Origin: Zychaea mexicana | Taxonomy: Eukaryota > Mucoromycota > Mucoromycetes > Mucorales > Lichtheimiaceae | Assembly (NCBI RefSeq): GCF_025766255.1 | Contig: NW_026516710.1 | Coordinates: 124,001-188,000, forward strand | Reading direction: 5' to 3' | Length of the DNA stretch: 64,000 bases | In this document: positions 21,902 through 35,078 of the stretch, piece by piece | Layout: each line of letters opens with the position of its first letter | Numbering within the stretch: position 1 is the first letter of the stretch | Position numbers and translations under genes: made by a program | Notes under the pieces: model-generated | What the model saw: only the letters and a program-made list of their open reading frames with translations | What the model was told of the DNA's origin: nothing | Databases searched by the model: none

Positions 21902-24900
21902 CAGGATTTTTCATCTCCTAGCGGACGTTTGAACTTTTATTTAGGCAGAGTGGACATGAATGTTAGTCTGAGTGGACATGAATGAAAGTTAATCTGGACA
22001 TGAATAATAACTGATCTGGACATGAATGAAAATCGATCTAGACATGAATGAAAATCGAGCTGGACATGAATGAAAATCGAGCTGGACATGAATAAAGATC
22101 GATCTGGACATGAATATAAAACGATCTGGACATGAATATACATCGATCTGGACATGAATATAAATTGACCTGGACATGAATATAAATCGATCTGGACAAA
22201 ATAAAAATCAATCTGTACATGAATAAAAAAAGTTCTGGACAAGAATAATAATCAATCTAAACATGAATAATAGACAACCTGAACATAATAACAGTCAAAC
22301 TGGACATTGTTTTAGTCAACTAAGACATAATAAAAGTTGAAGTAGATAATATATTAAGTGTAGCAGAGCAGAATATTTGAGTACTTAAGATTTTCAATTC
22401 AAGTCAAGACATAATAGAAGTTAAGCAGTACAAAGCCAATGTTAAGATAGAGTAGTATGGCTGGTTCACTCGTGACAAGAAGCTTGTAGGCTAATGTACA
22501 GGAAATGGCAAGGGTGCGTCAGAGACTCACTACTGTGCGCATAAGCCTATTTTGCTGCTTTGGGAACTGGGCCTGAGCGTTTCCCCTCCATTCATTTTAC
22601 CTGGGTTGAGTTTAACACAAACTGGAGGCTGGTGGCTGAGGTAGGTGGAAAGTGTGGGGTTTGTTAGCAGCAGCAGGGAGGAAAAAAACAACAACCAAAG
22701 TTCCTTTTTTTTTCTCATTACCATTTGCCACGGCAAATCAACAGCTGCGACGCACACTTGTAAATGGCTCCTACTCTTTTCACGATGAACAAAAAACAAG
22801 GAAAACAAAACGGCACAATCCACAGATTTATTGGAAAACGAAATGAAGGTAACTGCTTTCTTGAAAAAAGCATGTGCTCAAGATTTGTAAGGAGTAGACC
22901 ACCGTTACTGCTGCTTAAAAAAAATGCTGGGTAAGTGAACAAGGGAAGGAAAAGGTTATTGGTTGTGCTTGGGGTATAGCTTTAGTGGACATATGCCCAT
23001 TCAGAATTACTGCTTCTTTCTCTTTTTCTCTGTATATACGTGATGCACCATCTTACACCAATATAACGTCAAACTTACGTGTGTAATACAACATCGTCCT
23101 CTACCTGCACAAACGATTCGTACTCACAACAAGAACGACGCAACAATCTTCTTCTCCATTACTCGTACACAATTATATACAACATGACGCTGATCCGTCA
23201 TTGGCTTGTAGAATATACAGCCTGACGTATTCACCTTTCAATATTATGTACGCCTATATTACATGATGACGACTATGACGCCGGTCTTTTGTTTTAATGC
23301 TTGTACGCTCAAGCACATCGTCATCGTAATGACGCTCATCTCTTTCTTAGCTGTCTGTATACACATCAACGCGATGATAATTATATTCCTATAATGCATA
23401 CACACCACCACAACTATAACCCTCCTCTGCAATTCGCTGTAGTCGCACACATACGATGGCAACGACGATTACCTTTTTCTTTTTGCATATGCCAACACGA
23501 ACATTGCCGGTCTTGATGGATAAGGTAGTTATATATGCTGACGGGTGGAATGTAGGGTTTTATTATTGTTACTGTAGATGTTACGGCTGGGATAAAAAAA
23601 TAAAAGCAAAAGATTATACATTATGTAGTCATTATGTTTCAGTTGTCTGCATAAACGGGTGTGAGATGGTATTGCATGTTATTACAAGTGCTTCTATAAA
23701 AACTATAAATATAGCTCTGAACGGTGATGATAATATGGCAGGGACAAAGAAGAAAACGCGTTTGTTGTTATGAAGGAGGAAGTTTTTGCTATTACAACAG
23801 CAACTTTATTTGTTGTTAATAAAAACAACTATGAACAACCGACAAGTTAGTACCCTTGACGTCATTCGCTACGCTCTCTCTCACTCGACTGTACGTGGAG
23901 TTCTTGCACTCATTCCTAATGAAATTGTGTGCGTTCCTGCTGCTCGATGGCAGATCTTCAAGGATCGCATCTCAAAATTGTGTGGTTACAAATGGGTTCA
24001 CAAACGCGAGGCCGTGCATGGCACCAGACGCTCTGCCACGCAATATCAATAATTACAAGAACCATCCTTCACCACGAAACAACATCCTTCGCACTTGTAT
24101 AACTCTTGTAGAACCTTCTTCGTTGTCTTTCTTATATAACGGTCAACATACTTTATTTTCATCCAATCCACAGCAACACAAAAGGAAAGAAACCCGTCAG
24201 TATCCTTCCTGCTATCTACAGCTCATTTATCCATAAAGACCAGCGATATTAACGTTGGTATATGCAAAAGGAAAAGAGTAATCGCGTCAGGCTGTATATT
24301 TTGCAAGTCAATGGCAGATCAGCGTCATGTTGTATATGATTGTGTTTGAGTAATGGAGAAGAAGATTGTTGCGTCGTTCTTGTTGTGAGTACAAATCGTT
24401 TGTGAGGTAGAAGACGATGTTGTATTACGCACGCAAGTCTGACGTTGGAATGGTGCAAGATGGTGCATCAAGTATATACAGAGAAGAAGAAAAAACAGTA
24501 ATTCTGAATGAGCATATGTCCACTAAAGCTATACCCCAAGCACAACCGATAACCTTTCCTTCCCTTGTTCACTTACCCAGCGTTTTTTTTAAGCAGCAGT
24601 AACAGCGGTCTACTCCTTACAAATCTTGAGCACATGCTTTTTTTAAGAAAATAGTTACCTTCATTTCGTTTTTCAACAAATTAGTAGATTGTGCCGTTTT
24701 GTTTTCTTTGTTTTTTGTTCATCGTGAAGAGAGTAGGAGCCATTTACAAGTGTGCGTCGCAGCTGTTAAATTGCCATGGCGACTGGTAATGAGAAAGAAA
24801 AAGGATCCCTGCTGCTGCTAACAAACCCCACACTTTCCACCTACCTCAGCCACCAGCCTCCAATTTGTTTCAAACTCAACCCAGGTAAAATGAAATGAGG

Positions 24901-25631
24901 GGAAACGCTCAGGCCCTGTTCCCAAGCAGCAAAATAGCCTTATGCGCAGTGAGTCTCTGATGCACCCTTGCCATTTCCTGTACATTAGCCTACAAGCTTC
25001 TTGTCACGAGTGAACCAGCCATACTACTCTATCTTAACATTGGCTTTGTACTGCTTAACTTCTATTATGTCTTGACTTGAATTGAAAATCTTAAGTACTC
25101 AAATATTCTGCTCTGCTACACTTAATATATTATCTACTTCAACTTTTATTATGTCTTAGTTGACTAAAACAATGTCCAGTTTGACTGTTATTATGTTCAG
25201 GTTGTCTTTTATTCATGTTTAGATTGATTATTATTCTTGTCCAGAACTTTTTTTATTCATGTACAGATTGATTTTTATTTTGTCCAGATCGATTTATATT
25301 CATGTCCAGGTCAATTTATATTCATGTCCAGATCGATCTTTATTCAATTTATATTCATGTCCAGCTCGATTTTCATTCATGTCCAGGTCAATTTATATTC
25401 ATGTCCAGCTCGATTTTTATTCATATCTAGATCGATTTTCATTCATGTCTAACTCGATTTTCATTCATGTCCAGCTTGATTTTCATTCATATCTAGCTCA
25501 ATTATTATTCATGTCCAGATTAACTTTTATTCATGTCCACTTAGATTAACATTCATGTCTACTCTGCCTAAAATTAAATCCCTTCTGCCTAAATAAAAGT
25601 TCAAACATCTGCTAGGAGATGAAAAATCCTG
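21902..25631. mobile_element. Near-palindromic TA element E2 (3730 bp), probable hybrid
   Basis: Same ends, TA flanks (21900-21901, 25632-25633), inverted arms and 21-bp arrays (about 21940-22270 and 25200-25560) as E1. Its left flank equals that of E3 (transposase gene) and its right flank equals that of E1 (Mei2 intron). The centre is nearly identical to E1 and clearly different from E3. This is expected of a recombinant between the two. It lacks the 263-bp duplication of E1. Confidence 0.75.
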
Positions 25632-27223
25632 TATATGTACTATATATAGCTCGGTAATTACATTCGCCAAAAAAAGGATTGGCAAACACTGGTATGTATA
25701 ATCGCATCGCTTATTCTCTCTCCCTCTCTCCCTCTCTCTCTACTTTTCTACCTTTTTAAAAACAATATATGCAATTCTCAATGACATATTGGCAACAACA
25801 TCAATGACAAACAGGAACGGCTCCGATTCAGACAAGCGATGTGATTTGTATTACACCAACACACAAGGCAAAGCTGCTCTTAGCGTAAAGTACCGAAACG
25901 CCAATTATGTTTCGATGTAGCCGTTCCAGCAACCTACTATCTCCTACGAAGTATGACGCTACCGCCACTGAGAGGAATAAACATTAACACGATGTTAATA
26001 AATTTTCTTTAAATTTTTTCTTAACTAACAATTTTTTTTATTCTCGGAGTTTGAAATCGTGCATACTGTTAAATTATATTTAAAAAAAAAACTGAATTTT
26101 TCTTAATATAAAAATAAATACCTCCAATATTACTTAGCATAAAAAATTCAAATAGTTATATTAAATACTGAACTTCTTATTAATAAGAATAGTATGATTT
26201 GTTCTATTAAAGATTTAATGGAGCAAGTTATGCATAATTATTTTGAAGATGAAATGTTAGTTAAAAATATTGAAAGTAAGAAGATGATTATGAAAAAAAA
26301 AATTAATGAAGAAATTAATAAAGTTAAAGATAATTATTTTTAGTATATTAATACAAGCGATAATGTGTGCACTTAAATATATAAAAGAGGTAAGAAAAAT
26401 GGCCATATGTATCACAGAAAAATTAATACTAATCTTAATGGAGATAAACCTAAACCTGATTACCTTTGTACTATACATAGTAAACTTCATGTTCCAAAGA
26501 AAAAAAAATAAAAAATCTACAAAAAAAATAGAAAATCCTAATTTACTATACATAATTGTTAATGATGGTGATTTTATATATAAAACTAATAACAAAAGAA
26601 TAAAAAAAAGAAAATCTAGAAAAATATATATATGCAACAGTGGAAGTTTTAACCTAGCAAATGTACTTAAAGGATTATTACAATAATAGGAACCGACGTT
26701 ATCCACTATGCACACTCAAATAATATATCTTACATAAAATAAAATAACTATACATAGTTATGATATTTTACTAGGAAGGGTAGAGTATCGAGTTATCTAA
26801 GTTAATTTATTAACTTTCATATAGTTATTTAACATATCGGTTTCATTAAAATCTTTCATTGATATCCAGCTATTTTGGGATTCATTATAACCTTTCCATT
26901 TAATTAGGAATATATAGGAATCATTTTCAAATTTATGATTTATTATGGATTCTATTTCATAAGAAATATTAGAAGTTGAATTATTTCTAATTTTATTTAT
27001 ATCTATTAATGTTCCTTTGCCTTTACCTTTTCTTTTTCTTTTTTTCTCATTGAATTTAGGTACATCTTCTTCGCTGGAAACATCTTCATCATTATCATTT
27101 TCATCGCTGTATTCATTATCAATAATCATATCAGTATTATCTATACTTAAATTATTTAAAAACTGTTCCTGTAATTTAACCATTTCATCTAATTTATTTT
27201 TTGCCTCAGACGAATTGCTAATA
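25632..27223. repeat. 1592-bp spacer S2 between E2 and E3
   Basis: Near-identical duplicate of S1. It contains the copy of the last Mei2 exon (about 25814-25919), the Cys/His-motif remnant (about 26152-26512) and the chromodomain half-gene (26797-27223, minus). Confidence 0.85.
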
Positions 27224-30200
27224 CAGGATTTTTCATCTCCTAGCGGACGTTTGAACTTTTATTTAGGCAGAGTGGACATGAATGTTAGTCTGAGTGGACA
27301 TGAATGAAAGTTAATCTGGACATGAATAATAACTGATCTGGACATGAATGAAAATCGATCTAGACATGAATGAAAATCGAGCTGGACATGAATGAAAATC
27401 GAGCTGGACATGAATAAAGATCGATCTGGACATGAATATAAAACGATCTGGACATGAATATACATCGATCTGGACATGAATATAAATTGACCTGGACAAA
27501 ATAAAAATCAATCTGTACATGAATAAAAAAAGTTCTGGACAAGAATAATAATCAATCTAAACATGAATAATAGACAACCTGAACATAATAACAGTCAACC
27601 TGGACATAGTTTTAGTCAACTAAGACATAATAAAAGTTGAAGTAGATAATATATTAAGTATAGCAGAGCAGAATATATGAGTACTTAAGATTTTCAATTC
27701 AAGTCAAGACATAATACAAGTTAAGCAGTACAAAGCCAATGTCAAGATATAGTAGTATGGCTGTTTCACTCGTGACAAGAAGCTTGTAGGCTAATGTACA
27801 GGAAATGGCAAGGGTGCGTCAGAGACTCACTGTGCGCATAAGGCATAAGCCTATTTTGCTGCTGTGGGAATAGGGCCTGAGCGTTTCCCCTCATTTCACT
27901 TTACCTGGGTTGAGTTTGAAACAAATTGGAGGCTGGTGGCAGAGGTAGGTGGAAAGTGTGGGGTTTGTTAGCAGCAGCAGGGAGGAAAAAAACAACAACC
28001 AAAGATCCTTTTTTTTTCTCATTACCATTCGCCATGGCAAATCAACAGCTTCGACGCACACTTGTAAATGGCTCCTACTCTCTTCACGATGAATAAAAAA
28101 CAAAGAAAACAAAACGGCACAATCCACGGATTTATTGAAAAACGAAATGAAGGTAACTGTTTTCTTAAAAAAAGCATGTGCTCAAGGTTTATAAAGGAGT
28201 AGACCGCCGTTACTGCTGCTTAAAAAAACGCTGGGTAAGTAAACAAGGGAAGGGAAAGGTTACTGGTTGTGCTTGGGGTATAGCTTTAGTAGACATACGC
28301 TCATTCAGAATTACTGTTTTTTTTCTTCTCTGTATATACTTGATGCACCATCTTGCACCATTCCAACGTCAGACTTACGTGCGTAATACAACATCGTCCT
28401 CTACCTGCACAAACCATTCGTACTCACAACAAGAACGACGTAACAATTTTCTTCTCCATTACTCATACACAATTATATACAACATGACGCAGATCCGCCA
28501 TTGACTTACAAAATATACAGCCTGACGCATTTATTTTTCACTATCATGTACGCCCATATTACACGATGACGACTATGACGCCGGTCTTTTTGTTTTAATA
28601 CTTGTACGCTCAAGCACATCATCATCGTAATGACGGTCATCTCTTTCTTTGCTGTTTGTATTCACATCACTGCGATGATAATTATATTCCTATGATGCAT
28701 ACACACCACCACAACTATAATCCTCCTCTGCAATTCGCTGTACTCGCACACACACGATGGCAACAACGATTACTTTTTCTTTTTGCATATGCCAACACGA
28801 ACATTGCCGGTCTTGATGGATAAGGTAGCTATATATGCTGATGGGTGGTATGTAGGGTTTTATTATTGTTACTGTAGATGTTATGGTTGGGATGAAAAAA
28901 ATAAAAGTAAAAGATCATACATTATGTAGTCATTATGTTTCAGTTGTCTGCATAAACGGGTGTGAGATGGGATTGCATGTTATTACAAGTGCTTCTATAA
29001 AAACTATAGATATAGCTGTCAGTGGGATGATAATATGGCAGGGACAAAGAAGAAAAGGCGTTCGTTGTTATGAAGGAGGAAGTTCCTTTGCTATTACAAC
29101 AGCAAGTTTATTTTTCATTAATAACAACAACTATGAACAACCAACAAGTTACTACCCTTGACAACATTCGCTACGCTCTCTCTCAATCGACTGTACGTGG
29201 AGTTCTTGCACTCATTCCCAATGAAATCGTGCGCCTTCTTGCTGCTTAATGGCAGATCTTTAAGGATCGCATCTCGGAATTGTGTGGCTACAAATGGGTT
29301 CACAAACGCGAGACTGTGAGTGGTATCAGACGCTCTGCCACGCAATGCCAATAATTACAATAACCATCCTTCACCACGAAACAACATCCTTCGCACCTGC
29401 ATAACTCTTGTAGAACCTTCTTCGTTATCTTTCTTATATAACGGTCAACATACTTTATTTTCATCCAATCCACAGCAACACAAAAGGAAAGAAACCTGTC
29501 AGTTATCCTTCCTGCTATCTACAGCTCATTTTCCATAAAGACCGGCGATGTTAACGTTGGTATATGCAAAAGGTAAAAAGTAATCGCGTCAGGCTGTATA
29601 TTTTGTAAGTCAATAGCGGATCAGCGTCATGTTGTATATAATTGTGTATGAGTAATGGAGAAGAAAATTGTTGCGTCGTTCTTGTTGTGAGTACGAATGG
29701 TTTATGCAGGTAGAGGACGATGTTGTATTACGCACGTAAGTCTGACGTTGGAATGGTGCAAGATGGTGCATCAAGTATATACAGAGAAGAAAAAAAACAG
29801 TAATTCTGAATGAGCGTATGTCTACTAAAGCTATACCCCAAGCACAACCAGTAACCTTTCCCTTCCCTTGTTTACTTACCCAGCGTTTTTTTAAGCAGCA
29901 GTAACGGCGGTCTACTCCTTTATAAATCTTGAGCACATGCTTTTTTAAGAAAACAGTTAACTTCATTTCGTTTTTCAATAAATCCGTGGATTGTGCCGTT
30001 TTGTTTTCTTTGTTTTTTATTCATCGTGAAGAGAGTAGGAGCCATTTACAAGTGTGCGTCGAAGCTGTTGATTTGCCATAGCGAATGGTAATGAGAAAAA
30101 AAAAGGATCTTTGGTTGTTGTTTTTTCCCTCCCTGCTGCTGCTAACAAACCCCACACTTTCCACCTACCTCTGCCACCAGCCTCCAATTTGTTTCAAACT

Positions 30201-30975
30201 CAACCCGGGTAAAGTGAAATGAGGGGAAACGCTCAGGCCCTATTCCCACAGCAGCAAAATAGGCCTATGCCTTATGCGCACAGTGAGTCTCTGACGCACC
30301 CTTGCCATTTCCTGTACATTAGCCTACAAGCTTCTTGTCACGAGTGAAACAGCCATACTACTATATCTTGACATTGGCTTTGTACTGCTTAACTTGTATT
30401 ATGTCTTGACTTGAATTGAAAATCTTAAGTACTCATATATTCTGCTCTGCTATACTTAATATATTATCTACTTCAACTTTTATTATGTCTTAGTTGACTA
30501 AAACTATGTCCAGGTTGACTGTTATTATGTCCAGGTTGTCTATTATTCATGTTTAGATTGATTATTATTCTTGTCAGAATGATTTTCATTCATGTACAGA
30601 TTGATTTTTATTTTGTCCAGATTGATTTTACTCATGTCCAGATCGATTTATATTCATGTCCAGGTCGATGTATATTCATGTCCAGATCGTTTTATATTCA
30701 TGTCCAGATCGATCTTTATTCATGTCCAGCTCGATTTTCATTCATGTCCAGCTCGATTTTCATTCATGTCTAGATCGATTTTCATTCATATCCAGCTCGA
30801 TTTTCATTCATGTCCAGCTCGATTTTCATTCATGTCCAGCTCGATTTTCATTCATGTCCAGATCAATTATTATTCATCTCCAGATTAACTTTCATTCATG
30901 TCCACTCAGACTAACATTCATGTCCACTCTGCCTAAATAAAAGTTCAAACGTCCACCAGGAGATTAAAAATCCTA
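27224..30975. mobile_element. Near-palindromic TA element E3 (3752 bp)
   Basis: Same architecture as E1 and E2, with 21-bp arrays at about 27260-27570 and 30545-30930. The right end carries a few substitutions in the terminal repeat. Both flanks belong to one DDE_4-chromodomain transposase gene: removing E3 and one TA leaves the reading frame open across the site, so the insertion target is clear. E3 is more diverged from E1 than E2 is. Confidence 0.75.
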
Positions 30976-32104
30976 TAACTATATCTATTAATTTAGCTTC
31001 GTGTGGAAATTCAAAATTATCTGATTCCCACAATTTATGATGTGCTTGTGTATTAATATTAAACTTTTCACTAAATATTTTTATATTTTTTAATAAATAA
31101 ACAACACGAAATTGAAGATTATAAAACTTTATGTTGTCTATCTTAACAATAGATTTATTATTATTAAATCTATAAAATTTATTACCTATTGCAGCAAATT
31201 GGTCTTCTATTTTTGAACGGAAGCTACCAAAAACATTATTATAATGCCTTTCTTCTGCTGTTAAATCTACATTCTTTTCTTTGTGTATAAGATAAGCAAA
31301 ATTATTTAAAGATAAATCATATCCTTTTTCCACACCAAGTTCTATAAGCTGATTAACAAATAAAGTATAACCACCATCTGTTGCTAATACATCTTGTTTA
31401 GATATTTTTTTATATAATTTCATGTTCAAAAACATACTTCCGTCAGAACTATCAGATCAATAAACGCTTTTGGAAGCATATAAAATCATATCGTTAATAT
31501 CGCTAACAATTTATGTACGAACTCCATTTTTTTTAAATTTATATGACCATAATCTTTCATGTTTTATATCAGTATTAGCATAGTTAATTCTTGAATCATG
31601 ACCATCTATTATAAAAGTTATGTGTTTAAAAAGTGGTGGATTATATTTATAAGAAGAAAAAATTCTTAAAGTTAAAGAAGAAAACATATTCTCTATAGAA
31701 TTATTAACAATTTTATTTAACCTTTTATAGTTATCTTCATCCATCCAAAACTTTTTATAGTGTTTGTGAAATGATGTTTGCGGGATAAACTTATTAATTT
31801 CAATACTAGAAACACTAGAAACTAAATGATATAATAAAAATAAACCTTTTTCAACTTCAAAATAAGGGTCAGGATATTCACAGCTAGTATATAAAACAAC
31901 CAAAAAGAGAAAAACAGCTATATGACCAAGTTTATCTACTAAAATATTTTTAATATCATCGATACCTTTAATATGTTTTAATTCTGTACGATGCTTGTAA
32001 TTATAATTAACAATTGGCCAGTTATATTCCAAAAATTCCCACTTATTAACAATAATTTTGTTAACTTCATTATTAATCTTTTCATCTATTTGTTGGTTAT
32101 CCAT
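30976..32104 (-). pseudogene. DDE_4-chromodomain transposase, 5' half
   Basis: The minus-strand gene starts at 32104 (MDNQQIDEKINNEVN). It contains HRTELKHIKGI, the catalytic block FIIDGHDSRI, then after two in-frame stops near 31445-31515 the block LATDGGYTLFVNQ and the block HYNNVFGSFRSKIEDQF, which holds the last catalytic acid. It reaches EFPHEAKLIDIV at the E3 border. The 3' half continues in S2 beyond E3. It aligns along its length with the intact gene at 51234-52859 and is clearly dead. Confidence 0.8.
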
Positions 32105-32332
32105 TGTAATATATTTTTATATTTAATTAAAATTCAATTTTTTTTATATTCAATTTTAAAAATATAGTAATTTTGTAAACATGAGGAATTTTTGTGAACC
32201 TTGAATATTATATTGACCTTAGTTTAGATAAAAAACTTCAACTAGTAAACATCCTCCTGAGAAAGAAGCTATTGCATTATCATCACATTCGCACACATCA
32301 AGTAAAAAAAAAAGAAAAAAAACATGATAAAA
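32105..32332. other. AT-rich upstream end of the transposase element
   Basis: Probable 5' terminal region of the disrupted DDE_4-chromodomain element, followed by unassigned DNA up to the R block. No gene is supported. Confidence 0.35.
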
Positions 32333-32486
32333 ATGTTGAAGAATTTGATTTAGTAATTGGCAAAAAAAAAGTAAATAAAAAAGGAGAAGAAAGCAAAGTG
32401 GTGGAGACAAGCATAGTGGTGGTAAAAGTCTCAGAGTGGGAAGAAGCACAGCAGTCTAGGTGGTGTAAAAAAGGATTTAAGTGGGG
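32333..32486. repeat. R block copy a, left fragment
   Basis: This piece aligns with the starts of R copies b (about 47680) and c (about 55650). The Merlin element then interrupts R, which resumes near 35079. The long open frame across this piece is Lys-rich and not kept in the other copies. Confidence 0.7.
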
Positions 32487-32909
32487 CTAATAAGCAATAT
32501 AGGTACCCCCCCTCTAATTATAGATAGAGTCACGCATCGGACCTCACATTCTATATATATATAGTTCAATATCTGAAATTTTATATCTCCAATTTTCTAA
32601 GCCACAGCGCAGAAATTACAAGAGAACCAGCCATTTGAAGCTAAGAGGTCAGATTCTGTAAATGTTCACATTTATAAAATTTTGAAGTTTTATATAACTA
32701 GGTATAATAGCTACAGAAACATACTACTAAAAGCTATATTGTAGCAAGATGTGTTGAGCTCAGAGAAATACTAGAAGATAAGTAATCGTTACTATGATAT
32801 CTAAGGGATATGGGTATATTTGATCGAAATTTTATTTAGAGAAAGATATAAAGCTCAAGAGTTATCAGTAGTAAGTACATTAAAAGTGACTAATAATAAT
32901 TGCATTTTA

Positions 32910-33006
32910 TAAAAGAACCTTGTTACATGGGAAAAAGAAACCTTATTACATGGGAAAAAGAAACCTTGTTATATAGAAAAAAGAAACCTTGTTATATGGG
33001 AAAAAG
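32910..33006 (+). repeat. Four 23-bp tandem repeats within the Merlin element
   Basis: Four successive copies of a unit reading GAAACCTTGTTATATGGGAA plus about three A, with small changes. They lie upstream of the transposase start and could be transposase-binding sites or a simple expansion. Confidence 0.7.
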
Positions 33007-33189
33007 GATGACATATACGGGAATGTAGATGACAAATATAAATCAATGTGAGAAGAATGACATAATACTGATTACTAAATAATATTGCTGTGGGAATAAA
33101 AAGAACACTCTAAGAATATAAAAAGGGCTAAGTATAATTTTTCCAACCAGTATCTCATCTTCCTCAACTTTATCCATTTTTATTTTACC

Positions 33190-34639
33190 ATGTCTTTTAC
33201 CCACCCTAATAACCAATTCCCTTCTATAAGAAGATTTGCCGAGTTGATTGCAAAGCCTAGTGATGCTATCTCGTAAGGGGTTCACTTTATTTTTATTTAT
33301 AAGTAATATATGATAAATAGTTTTACTTAATATGAAAATTTACTTGAAATAGTTTTTTGATCGAAAATGGTGCCTTCAATGAAACAATGTACTGTGATAA
33401 TGGCTCCGAGATGCATATTACCTGGCCTCCAAGTCAAAAACGTCCTAGATGGCGCTGCACAAAAAGCTGTTGTAATAGGACTACAAAATCTATCAGCAAG
33501 GGGCCATATTTCTATAGTAGGAAGGCAGACTTACGTGATATCCTATGGACCCTACATGGTTTTATTGCTGTTAATTCGGTAAAGGCTTTGACAAAGGTGA
33601 CGGAACTTGACCGCCGTACAGTTGCACAGATCATGTTTGATGTTTACCAGATCATGAATAATGATATTACAGATGATGATATTACTTTGGGTAAGTTTAT
33701 ATATTTTTCTTTTCTTCCTTAATTTAAAAGAAACTAAAAGTTTTTATTAGGTGGACCTGGTGTAACCGAGGTACAGATTGATGAGAGCAAGTTTGGCAAG
33801 AACAAGTACCATCGTGGCCATGCAGTTCTAGGTGTTTGGGTCTTTGGGATGGTAGAAAACCGGTCTGGTCAAGCAGGAAAGGCCTTTCTTTGTATTGTTC
33901 CAGATAGAACAGCTGATACATTAATTCCATTAATCCAACAATATATCTGGCCTGGTACAAGAATCATTTCAGACTGCCATCGTCCTTATATGAGGTTGCG
34001 CCAGTTAGGATATAATCATGTAGCAGTAAATCATGATGTTGGTTTTGCCACAGTAAACTACAGCAGAGGGAATACAGATGGCGATCAGCTTTTCAACTCC
34101 AATATGATTGAAGGTATACTATTCTCTTGATTGATTTTTGCTTTCTTATCTTCTTAGACTTACTTTTTTTGTAATAGGATTTTGGACAGCTGTAAAACGT
34201 ACTATTGATCGTCGTCATCGTACTGTTGATGCTTGTCCTTGGAAACTCTTAGAGTTTCTATGGCGCCGTAAGCATCAAAACCAGTGGCAATCCCTCTTAC
34301 AAGGCTTGCGTGATATTCAGTTTGAAGAGGGTAGTACTTCTAGGACTTCTGTTAACTTTGAGGAAATTGCTGCCGATTTGCCTACAAGAGCACCTCCTGG
34401 TGATTACTCAAGATATCATCGTTCCAACTCAGAGGAGAACAGTGGTCAAGATAGCATGAGTTTTGTTGATCTTGCTGATTACAGAGATGATGGGTTACTT
34501 GATCATATTGATTATGACTCTGATTCCTCTGAATCTGATATTAGGTATTCTTTCTACTTCATTTCTACTATTATATATAGTACTAACAACTACCTACATT
34601 AGCGAGCATCTACCGCCCCATTCAAGAAGACGTATCTAG
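33190..34639 (+). CDS. Merlin/ISXO2-like (IS1595 family) transposase
   Basis: Five exons (33190-33272, 33353-33690, 33751-34113, 34178-34544, 34603-34639) total 1188 nt and encode 395 residues with no internal stop. The start MSFTHPNNQFPSIRRFAELI resembles the N-terminus of ISXO2-like proteins. A zinc-ribbon-like part with YCDNGSEMH and WRCTKSCCNRTT follows. The catalytic core has QIDESKFGKNKYHRG (first Asp near residue 150), IISDCHRPYM (second Asp near 214) and FNSNMIEGFW (third acid near 261). The RG after the first Asp and the N..IE..W block are diagnostic for IS1595/Merlin. An acidic C-terminal tail ends RRRI. All exons being in frame and both element ends being present suggest a recent, possibly active copy. 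Confidence 0.88.
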
Positions 34640-35078
34640 CTGTGATAATGATTTCCATTTTCTCTTTATTATCTTTTCCCTTTCTCTTACTAGTATTTAA
34701 TCCTCTTTCATTTATCCTTACTATCTTTATCATTTTCTTATACTATCACTGATTAAACTACTATACTTTTATCTATACAACTTCTTTCTGTTATTTTTAT
34801 GCAATGATATTAGTTAATAACCAATATATGATGATAGCTTTAGCTAAATAGCATTTTTGAGGTTTACTTTTTTTTCCAGATTTCAAATACATAAAAAGGT
34901 TGCAAGTCCCTGTTTTGAAATGCTGATTTCTCATTGGTTATGCATCATTGAGCTACACAATTTGGACTAGCATAACTTCGGATGCTGCACTTTGATTGGT
35001 AAAAATTAGAACTCCGTACGAGCACGTGGGCACAAGATAAAGGGGGGGTACCTATATTGTACAAGATCCGTGGTGGGG

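Larger units (their letters stand above)
32487..35070. mobile_element. Merlin-type (IS1595-like) DNA transposon, apparently intact
   Basis: The ends share the inverted sequence CAATATAGGTACCCCCCCT (32495 onward and its complement ending near 35059). The empty site is visible in R copies b and c. Probable 8-bp target copies are AAGTGGGG (32479-32486) and TGGTGGGG (35071-35078), with two mismatches, so the exact ends are uncertain by a few bases. Merlin elements are known for 8-9 bp target duplications. The single gene inside encodes an IS1595-type transposase. Confidence 0.7.

Noticed and set aside
32194..32490. 98-codon Lys-rich frame spanning 32194-32490
   Set aside because: It crosses the border between AT-rich DNA and the R block, begins without a supported start, and the other R copies break the frame.
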